Assembly: GCA_050953505.1 (NCBI GenBank)
Contig: JBMNMU010000001.1
Coordinates: forward strand, 1,736,001 to 1,800,000
Direction of reading: 5' to 3'
DNA: 64,000 nucleotides
DNA from: JBMNMU01 sp050953505
GTDB lineage: Bacteria > Bacillota > Clostridia > Peptostreptococcales > Anaerovoracaceae
Made by a program: the position numbers and the translations under genes
Shown: positions 51,542 to 60,000 of the stretch, piece after piece
Layout of the letters: the number at the start of each line of letters is the position of its first letter
How positions within the stretch are numbered: the first letter of the stretch is position 1
The notes under the pieces: model-generated
Seen by the model: only the letters and a program-made list of their open reading frames with translations
What the model was told of the DNA's origin: nothing
Database searches by the model: none

Positions 51542-52536
51542 TAGATGACTTTGTATAGTTCGTCGCTGGTAGGTGGTTCTATTGTTTTCTTTTGTCCGTT
51601 TTCTATCATGTAGATGCCTTGACTTCTTTGTTTTATTACCCCGATACAGGATACTTGAATTCCTGCTTCTGCAAGATTCTGCATGATCTTATCCTTTTTT
51701 TCAGGGGAAGCCATAATCATCATGCAGCCACTGGAAATAAGTCTAAGGTAATCAATTTTATAATGATTACAGATTTTTAGTGTTACCGGAGCAGCTGGTA
51801 TTTCTTCTACCCACAATTCTGCGCCTGTTTTTGAAACATTGCACATTTCCCATACTGCTCCCAGGACACCGCCCTCCGTAACATCATGCATCCCGGAGGT
51901 ACCAATCTTCCCCGCAATAACCCCCTCCTTAACTACGCTAACCTGAGAAAGGAGTTCCTTAGCTTCAGCAATTTCCTCCGGAGTCAAAACATCAACAAGT
52001 TCCTCTTCCAAATCCCATGCAATGATTCCGGTGCCTTCAAGCCCTGCCAGCTTCGTCATTAAAATATAATCCCCAGGCTTCATCTCCTCAGCTGACTGTG
52101 AATCACCTTTTTTCCCTCGCCCCACTGCCGTGGAAACAATGACGGGCTTATTCACAGCAGGTGTTATTTCTGTGTGGCCTCCTATGATTTCAACGCCTAA
52201 TTCTTCCGAAGCTTCACCAGCTTGTCTCATCATTTCCTGAATTTGATCTTCTGTAGTTCCCTCTGGTAGCATGACAGCCAACAAGATACCCAAAGGCTCC
52301 ACCCCATTGGATGCAATATCGTTACAGGATATATGAATTGCTAACCGCCCGATTTCGCTGATTGCCCCTGTAATTGGGTCGGTGGAAAGGACGCATTCAT
52401 ATTCACCAAAATCCAAAACTGCACAATCCTCTCCAATACCTGGCCTTGTGAGAACCTCAGGTCTTCTATATCTAATGTTTTTAAATACGATTTCCTCTAA
52501 TAGCTTACTATCAAGTTTTCCCGCCTTTAGCATCAT
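51541..52536 (-). CDS. AIR synthase-related protein (HypE/ThiL/PurM superfamily)
   Basis: The start ATG 52534-52536 has AGAAGGTGAA before it; the longer frame to 52572 lacks a ribosome site. The 331-residue protein shows the two-domain AIR synthase fold: IGEDCAVLDFG, STDPITGA, NDIASNGVEPLGILLAVMLP and GGHTEITP, then GMHDVTEGGVLGA. These are ATP-binding segments of the superfamily. It lacks the C-terminal PxCxYP cysteine tail of HypE. The substrate is unknown. Its 3' end runs into a palindromic repeat. Confidence 0.82.
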   Translation of the reverse strand: MMLKAGKLDSKLLEEIVFKNIRYRRPEVLTRPGIGEDCAVLDFGEYECVLSTDPITGAISEIGRLAIHISCNDIASNGVEPLGILLAVMLPEGTTEDQIQEMMRQAGEASEELGVEIIGGHTEITPAVNKPVIVSTAVGRGKKGDSQSAEEMKPGDYILMTKLAGLEGTGIIAWDLEEELVDVLTPEEIAEAKELLSQVSVVKEGVIAGKIGTSGMHDVTEGGVLGAVWEMCNVSKTGAELWVEEIPAAPVTLKICNHYKIDYLRLISSGCMMIMASPEKKDKIMQNLAEAGIQVSCIGVIKQRSQGIYMIENGQKKTIEPPTSDELYKVI

Positions 52537-52656
52537 TTCACCTTCTATTCGTTTCTCTATTATTGTAATCATATTCCATAAGTGGCTACCCTACTTATGC
52601 CAAAGCGCCCCAACCACTACGCCTCCTACTAAGCTACCCTCGGCGCTGAGTTTTAT

Positions 52657-54633
52657 CTAAGTATCCTTATTACCATTCAGTAAATCCACTATTTCCTGCT
52701 CCGTTATTATTGGAATACCTAGCTCCTTAGCTTTTTTATTTTTAGAGGATTTGGAAAGAATATCATTGTTAATTAAATAGCTTGTCTTTGAGGTTACAGA
52801 ATCTGTTACCTTCCCTCCCTTTTCTTCAATTATATCCCTGAGTTCGTTCCTGTTCTTAAACTGCTCCAAAGAGCCGGTTATTACAAAGATCAAACCATCT
52901 AAATTCTTAGCTTGGTCTGAGGAGGAAGGAGCAATTTCTTCAAATTCAAGCTCCTGTAGAAGATCCTTAATAATCCTTTGATTTTTCTCATTTTGAAAGA
53001 AATCTAAATAAGCCTTGGCCATTATATTCCCAATACCATCAATTTGAGTTAGTTCTTCAAAGCTAGCATTTTCAATTCTACTCCAGTCATGTCCAAAGGC
53101 TCTTGATATGTTTTTCGCATTAGATAAACCAATGGTAGGTATGCCCAGTGCATATAACAGTCTTGTAGTACTAGTTTTTCTGGCCTTTTCAATGGCAGCC
53201 TCTAAATTGGCATAGGATTTTTTCCCAAAGCCCTCCATGACCATGATATCCTCTTTATGCTCCTTTAGATGGAACAAATCAGCAAATTCTTTTAGGAAAC
53301 CTTTATTTATGAATTTTTCTAAAGTAGCTTCTGATAAGCCGTCGATAGCTAAGGCATCCCTGCTTACAAAGTGAGTAAATGACTTTATATGCTTTGCGCT
53401 GCAATCGGGGTTTATGCAGTATAGAAACTTAATCCCACTTTCCTGCTTTATCTCTGTCTTCTCATTACAAGCAGGGCAAGCTTCAGGAATCTCTATGTTA
53501 TGGCTCCTTGTTAGGTTATCCGCAATCTGAGGGATGATCATGTTTGCCTTATAAACACAAATTCTATCATCTACCCCAAGCTCCAGACTTTCCATAATAC
53601 TAATATTGTGGACCCCCGCCCTACTTACCGTTGTTCCCTCTAGTTCCACCGGCTGAAAAATAGCTATAGGGTTAATAAGTCCTGTTCGTGATGCGCTCCA
53701 TTCAACCTCCAACAGCTTGGTTTCCTTGATTTCATCCTCCCATTTAAAGGCGATGGAATCGCGTGGAAATTTTGAAGTAGACCCTAAAGTTTCTCCGTAA
53801 GCCATATCATCAAAGGCCAATACCAGACCATCAGAAGGAAGATCGTTATTAACGATTTCTTTGGCAAACCATTCTACATCCTCTTCAATTTTCGAGGCAT
53901 CTGTCTCCTTATACGTCACTATATCAAACCCTTGATTCTTGAGCCATTTCAATTGGTCCAGTCTAGAATTATTAAATTCCACCCCTTCTGCTTTCATCAA
54001 AGCAAAGGCGAAAAATTGAACATTTCTTTCCGCTGTGATTTGATTGTTAAGCTGCCTCACAGATCCGCTACATAAATTTCTAGGATTACGATACTTTAAA
54101 GCCTCATCTTGAATCCCTTCGTTGATTTTATGAAAATCAGAATAGCTAATAACGGCTTCGCCTCTTAGAACTAGGTCCCCCTGGAAGGCAATGTTCACAG
54201 GCAAGTTCGCAAATACCTTGGCATTATTGGTTACAACTTCTCCAATCTCTCCGTTTCCTCTTGTAATAGCCTTCTGTAGTCTTCCTTGAGAGTAGGATAA
54301 AGCAATGGTCAGTCCATCCAGCTTCCAGGATAAAATTCCTCTATGATTGCCTAACCAGGCCTTAAAATCCGTCGCGCTTTTTGTTTTATCTAAAGAAAGC
54401 ATGGGAAATTCGTGCTGCTCCTTTGGAAGGTTGCTTAAAACCTCGTAGCCCACACGTACTGTGGGGCTGTTGGAAAGGACCACGCCCAATTCTTTTTCCA
54501 GCTGAACCAGCTCATCATATAGTCTATCAAATTCCAGGTTGGACATAATTTCTTTGTCTTCCTGATAGTAGGCTCTCGAAGCTTCGTTAAGAAGCTTCAC
54601 TTTTTCCTTCATGATCTGGATTTTTCTGTCCAT
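52657..54633 (-). CDS. ligA: NAD-dependent DNA ligase
   Basis: LigA seals nicks in replication and repair. The catalytic Lys is in SWKLDGLTIAL (the KxDG motif), the N-terminal domain has SNLEFDRLYDELV, and the zinc motif CPACNEKTEI...CINPDC follows the OB fold. Helix-hairpin-helix repeats and a C-terminal BRCT domain (residues about 580-655) complete the protein. Length 658. It follows pcrA by 22 bases. Confidence 0.96.
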   Translation of the reverse strand: MDRKIQIMKEKVKLLNEASRAYYQEDKEIMSNLEFDRLYDELVQLEKELGVVLSNSPTVRVGYEVLSNLPKEQHEFPMLSLDKTKSATDFKAWLGNHRGILSWKLDGLTIALSYSQGRLQKAITRGNGEIGEVVTNNAKVFANLPVNIAFQGDLVLRGEAVISYSDFHKINEGIQDEALKYRNPRNLCSGSVRQLNNQITAERNVQFFAFALMKAEGVEFNNSRLDQLKWLKNQGFDIVTYKETDASKIEEDVEWFAKEIVNNDLPSDGLVLAFDDMAYGETLGSTSKFPRDSIAFKWEDEIKETKLLEVEWSASRTGLINPIAIFQPVELEGTTVSRAGVHNISIMESLELGVDDRICVYKANMIIPQIADNLTRSHNIEIPEACPACNEKTEIKQESGIKFLYCINPDCSAKHIKSFTHFVSRDALAIDGLSEATLEKFINKGFLKEFADLFHLKEHKEDIMVMEGFGKKSYANLEAAIEKARKTSTTRLLYALGIPTIGLSNAKNISRAFGHDWSRIENASFEELTQIDGIGNIMAKAYLDFFQNEKNQRIIKDLLQELEFEEIAPSSSDQAKNLDGLIFVITGSLEQFKNRNELRDIIEEKGGKVTDSVTSKTSYLINNDILSKSSKNKKAKELGIPIITEQEIVDLLNGNKDT

Positions 54634-54655
54634 TAATTTCTCCTCATTCTAATGC

Positions 54656-56896
54656 TTATATCTTTTTTATCGGCGCAATACCCTTGGCCAGTTTTTTTAT
54701 TCCTACAGAATCAAAGGCAACTGTCAAAGTCTTATCATCCAGGCTTATGACCATTCCTGGACCAAACTTGCTATGAGTCACCTGATCTCCCTGGTGAAAT
54801 TCTTCTTGCTGTCCTGCTTTTGTATTACTAGCAGCTATATTTTGCTTAATATATTTCAACTGATCAAAGGGTCTGAAGGGCTCTCCGCTGTTATAGCCGT
54901 CGTTTCCTCTTCTGCTGCTTCCCCCAGAATTTCCATAATAATTGCCACCATAATCAGATTCTTTCTTAACATAAATCCCATCCCCCTCTACGAGAGATTT
55001 GTCCAATTCTCTTAAGAAAAGGGATTCCTTTGTATAGTCCGTCTTTCCATATAATGTGCGCACCTGTGCACTTGTCAGATAAAGCCTTTCCATAGCTCTG
55101 GTCATGCCAACATAGCATAGCCTTCTTTCTTCCTCTACTCCATCTGGTTTGTCGTAGGATCGCCATCCAGGGAAAAGCCCATCTTCCATACCAGGAATAA
55201 AAACCACAGGAAACTCAAGTCCCTTAGCGCTATGCATCGTCATAAGCACTACGGCGTTTTCTCCAGCATCGTGGTTGTCGATTTCTGCAATGAGAGCTAC
55301 TTTTTCCATAAATTCAGAAAGAGTAATCATCGGGTTTTCTTCTTCATAATCGTAGATAACGGATTTAAACTCCAATAAGTTTTCTATCCTTCCTTCTGAT
55401 TCTATGGTATTTTGAAGCTCCAGGCTTTTTAGATATCCGGTTTTCACAAGAAGTCCATCGTAAATATCTGAAACCTTCAAATTATCCTTTTCTTGCGAAA
55501 ACTGAGCGATGGCCTCTATCATTTGTTTTACGCTTTCAACTGCTTTTGATGGAAGCCCTTCAACAACCTCTTCATCCGTTAATGCTGCAAAAAGACTTTC
55601 ATTTCTTACTGAGGCCAAGGTTCTAAGCTTTTCCAGAGTTTTTTCTCCAATGCCTCGCTTTGGTTCATTGATAATCCGAGCTAAGCTCAAATCATCTGAT
55701 GGGTTCTGCACAAGCCTCATGTAAGCCATCATATCTTTTATTTCTTTTCTGTCGTAATATCTTATGCCACCTAATACCCTGTAGGGTAAATCCCTTGCGG
55801 AAAGGGCTTCCTCAAAGGTTCTAGATTGGGCATTGGTACGATATAGAATGGCAAAATCCTTATACTGGAGATCGGCGCTTTTCAACCGATCAATTTCTTG
55901 TGCAATATATCTTGCCTCATCCTTTTCGTCATCTGCTCGATAGTATTTGATTTTTTCGCCTTTTTCTTTATCAGTCCATAGCTTTTTAGGCTTTCTCCCC
56001 TTATTGTTTTCAATAATGGAGTGAGCCGCCGCTAAAATATTTGCATGGGAACGGTAGTTTCGTTCTAGCTTAATCACCTTGGTATTTTTAAAATCCTTTT
56101 CAAATTCAAGGATGTTTTTAATGTCTGCACCTCTCCACTGATAAATGCACTGATCATCATCCCCCACCACGCATATATTATTATGCCCCTCGGCTAGAAG
56201 TTTGATGAAGCGGTATTGCATGTAGTTTGTATCCTGGTATTCATCTACCATGATGTACTTAAATCTATCTTGATAAATTGCAAGGATGTCTTCATTTTTT
56301 TCAAAGAGCTGCACTGTTCTAAGAATCAAATCGTCGAAATCCATTGCATTATTTTTCTTTAGAGTACCCTCGTAAGCTTTATAGAGGTTGTAAATTGTTT
56401 TGGTTTTAATGTTTTCCCCATTTTGTTCTAAATATTTGGCTGGAGAAATAGCCTTTTCCTTACAATCGCTGATAATACTCAGCACGTAGTTTACTGGGAA
56501 TTTCTTTTCATCTATATTTTGAGCCTTTATACTGTTTTTGATAACCACCTTTTGATCTGTGGGGTCGTATACTACAAAATCCTTATCATAACCAATACGG
56601 TCTCCGTAAGTTCTCAATATTCGAAGACACGCTGAATGAAAGGTCAGGATCCACATATTTATTCCCGTACCCACAAGCTCTTCCACTCGTTCTCTCATTT
56701 CTCTGGCTGCCTTGTTTGTAAAAGTAACTGCAAGAATGTTATAAGGTGATATACCTTCTTTTTTCATTAAATAAGCTATTCTATGGGTCATGGTGCTTGT
56801 TTTTCCACTACCTGCACCTGCCAGAATTAATAATGGCCCATCCTTATGTATGGCAGCTTCCCGCTGCTGTGGGTTAAGCTTGTCTAAAAAATCCAT
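54656..56896 (-). CDS. pcrA: ATP-dependent DNA helicase PcrA/UvrD
   Basis: PcrA is a superfamily 1A 3'-5' helicase for repair and replication-fork restart. LNPQQREAAIHKDGPLLILA leads into the Walker A AGAGSGKTSTM. MVDEYQDTNYMQYRF, GDDDQCIYQWRGAD and VVLMTMHSAKGLEFPVVF are motifs II, III and V-like. The last 100 residues hold a Gly/Asn/Ser-rich linker, then HSKFGPGMVISLDDKTLTV, the tudor-like RNA-polymerase-binding domain. Length 746. It starts the pcrA-ligA pair. Confidence 0.96.
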   Translation of the reverse strand: MDFLDKLNPQQREAAIHKDGPLLILAGAGSGKTSTMTHRIAYLMKKEGISPYNILAVTFTNKAAREMRERVEELVGTGINMWILTFHSACLRILRTYGDRIGYDKDFVVYDPTDQKVVIKNSIKAQNIDEKKFPVNYVLSIISDCKEKAISPAKYLEQNGENIKTKTIYNLYKAYEGTLKKNNAMDFDDLILRTVQLFEKNEDILAIYQDRFKYIMVDEYQDTNYMQYRFIKLLAEGHNNICVVGDDDQCIYQWRGADIKNILEFEKDFKNTKVIKLERNYRSHANILAAAHSIIENNKGRKPKKLWTDKEKGEKIKYYRADDEKDEARYIAQEIDRLKSADLQYKDFAILYRTNAQSRTFEEALSARDLPYRVLGGIRYYDRKEIKDMMAYMRLVQNPSDDLSLARIINEPKRGIGEKTLEKLRTLASVRNESLFAALTDEEVVEGLPSKAVESVKQMIEAIAQFSQEKDNLKVSDIYDGLLVKTGYLKSLELQNTIESEGRIENLLEFKSVIYDYEEENPMITLSEFMEKVALIAEIDNHDAGENAVVLMTMHSAKGLEFPVVFIPGMEDGLFPGWRSYDKPDGVEEERRLCYVGMTRAMERLYLTSAQVRTLYGKTDYTKESLFLRELDKSLVEGDGIYVKKESDYGGNYYGNSGGSSRRGNDGYNSGEPFRPFDQLKYIKQNIAASNTKAGQQEEFHQGDQVTHSKFGPGMVISLDDKTLTVAFDSVGIKKLAKGIAPIKKI

Positions 56897-56970
56897 GTAG
56901 TGTCCTCCTTTTTGTGACTGACAATTATTTTATCATAAAAGGATGCCTCCTGCCACTTTAATGAATTTAA

Positions 56971-56996
56971 GAAAGGGCGGATTTCTCCACCCTTTC
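56971..56996 (-). terminator. Terminator of the LPXTG surface protein gene
   Basis: GAAAGGG (56971-56977) and CCCTTTC (56990-56996) pair around a 12-base loop, with a T/A-rich run after it on the minus strand. Confidence 0.7.
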
Positions 56997-57018
56997 AAAG
57001 ATTTGATTTGTTATGCTT

Positions 57019-60000
57019 TTAGTTCCCTTTCATTCTCCTTCTTCTAAGTACCAATCCGCTTCCTACTAGTAATGCACCTGCTCCAAAGAATAGGACTGCT
57101 GGAACGCCACCAGTCTTAGGTAGGCTTCCTGCTGGTATTTCCTCATCTTCTAGGATAATAGGTTCATCGGGATCTCCAGGAATTGGTCCTAAAGGTATTT
57201 CTTCGTCAATGATTTCTATTGGTGGGTCTGGATCAGGAGTTGTACCTCCACCACCACCGCCACCGCCGCCACTTGTAGCAAGTCGGACGGATGCATGATC
57301 TTGGTCAGTGAGAGTTCCTGAACCATAGAGTTCATCTTCGTATAATCCTGTTACTGTAGCAGTATTATTATAGGTTCCCACACCTTGTAGCGCCACGCTG
57401 TAGGCAATGATGATATCATCTCCGCCAGCTTCTAGGGTTCCGATTTCAAAGGTATTGTCAATGGCAGAGAAGGTCAGAGCTCCACCATAATTATATACCA
57501 TAGTTGCACTTACATTTGGTGGAGTCATGATATCTTGAACCGTTACATTATGAAGTGTAAATTCTCCATCATTACGAATTCTCAATTCATAGTTGAAGGT
57601 TCCGCTACTGCCCGTTCTTGACGTGGCTCCAATAACACTCTTGATAATACTTAATCCAGGCTTTTTCACATGGATCGTTTCATTGTCTTCATCAATATAT
57701 TCTTCCCCATCGTAGGTTCCATGGGCAGTAGCATGATTGTCATAGGTTCCTGGCTTATCTACCTTAATCTTATAGATGAAGTGTCTTTCTTCATTTGGTG
57801 CTAGAGTGCCAGATAAATTAAATCTTACACTTCCATCCTCCAAGATTTGATCAGGTGCTGGAATGTAGGTAATACTGGCTCCAGTGGCGTCCTCTCCTGG
57901 GGTGACCTTGTCAATTAGATACAGGTCTGTCAAAGTTCTGTTTCCTGTATTTTTTATCAGGATATTGTATTGGAATTCCGCCACGCCATCCTCAAGAACC
58001 TGGTTGGTATTTATAGCCGTCTTCGTTACTGTAATATCTGGCTCATCTACTGTGCGCTGATTGGTTATTATTATATTCTTTTCTAGGTTCTGCGCATTAA
58101 ATTTAATTTTATTTGGTGAATAATCTACTTGGAATACCTCCATATTTGATGTTTCTATGACGGAATAGGTTTTCTCCACATTAAGTCCGCTCCTTACGAT
58201 GGTCCAGTTGTTCTCTTCCGTTAGAACCATGGAGCCTTCTTCAGGAACTCCATCAACCACTAGTATGGCTTCAATAGATGTTACAGGTGGTGTCATTGGT
58301 TGCTGCCCATCCTCACCTAGCCACCTCTTTGTAATTGTCAGCTGCCCTTTGTCAGGTGTATAGGTGTTTATAATCTTAATGTTGGCTGTCCTCCCTACAT
58401 TTAAGGATGGAGTGTGATTATTCTCAGAGGTATATAGACTTAAGTCTCTTCCTCTCTCTGTGGCACTATACTGATATTTCACTCCACCTGGTCCATAAAG
58501 CTCAAGACCTTTGAAAACGTGGGACCAATTGTTTGCATCACCTAATATTACAGTTTTTCTAAAGCTCTCATCTATTACGCTTCCACCATTTTCTGTTTCA
58601 TAAGAACGGCTTAAAATGATTTTTACCGGAGCACCTTTTTTGCCTACCCATTCCTTAGTTACCCTCAGTTTGCTGACCTCTGGAATATACTTGTTAGTAA
58701 TGACGATTTCCCCGCTTTCCACATGACTTTCACCCTTTACAGGTGTATAAGACAATGTGCTGTAAGAGGTTTGATAGTTCTTTACCTTAAGCTCTTTAAC
58801 AGTATACTTTACTCCAAGAGGCAAATTATTGAAGGTATACTCGTCAGTAATGGTTTTGATTGCTATAGGCCAGCCATTCCCATATAAGACAATGATCGCA
58901 GAATTTGGTCTATTTGGATTGTTTCCGTGATCCCATACCTTGCTCACCTTTAAGCTGCCCTTAGGATCCGTATACTTATTCGTTACCTTGATGATGCCAT
59001 TAGGATTATCTTTGGTGAGAATTACACCATCCTGGTCACTGATAATAGTTTGATAAAATGGAATCTCTTCTTCTTCAATGAAGTAAGAAGTTTCGTTTCC
59101 ATCCTCATCAGTCATTTCTAGATCGTAGAAAACCACACTAGTCCTTGGCCTTGTAATTTCCTTCACCGCCACAAATTCCTTCTGGGTTCTCCATCCTTGT
59201 TGTTTGTATACGATTTCAGTTGTTACATGAGGCACATCTTTACCTACGTCGTCTGTATTTTCATCCGTGTCGCCTTCTTGTTCAGTGCCTTGTCCTTCAG
59301 CACCTTCTTGTTCAGAGCCTTCTCCCTCCGTGCCTTCTTCCCTAGCGTCTGCTCCTACTGAGCCTTCTCCTTTAGTGCCTTCTCCATTAGAGACATCTTC
59401 CTCAGCAGCTTCATTTTCAGTGCTAAGTCTCATAGTTCCAAGCTCCATAGTGCTAACCTCCATGGTGCCTTCTTCCTCCTTTGGCTCAGGCATATCTGTA
59501 GCTTCCTTTACTACGGGAACCTCAACTGGAACTAGAATAGGCTCTTTTACCAATTTATATAAGGTAATTGTTGCTGTCTTCGGCCTTTCTCTTAGAGGGT
59601 TATTTTTATCCTTCCAATCCTTAATAACTATTATTGTGCCCTTTCCATAGGTGTTGGTAATTTCAGCTGTACCGCTTCGTTTTTCGTGATCTAATGTAAT
59701 GCCATTTTCACTTCCACCATCGCCAGTGTACACAATACTTTGATCATATTGAGCTAGCTTATCCCCATCGCTACCTTCAGCCGTTTCTGTAATAGTATAG
59801 GCCTTTCCTTCTTTTGTTAGAGGTAAGCCTTCAAAGGTATGCGTCCATGGATGGTCGCCTGGCTTTGGAAGGACCTGATACGATATCAGTGCATCTCCTG
59901 ACCATAGCTGAACCGTAATTTGAGAGGGTCGTACAACGCTTGCTTTAACGCCTCCTTCAGCCCAGGTTTTGTTAATAGTAATGCTACCCTTTGGGTTTTT

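Noticed and set aside
59267..59650. Plus-strand Ser/Pro-rich frame
   Set aside because: It is the antisense shadow of the Glu/Gly-rich segment in the surface protein.
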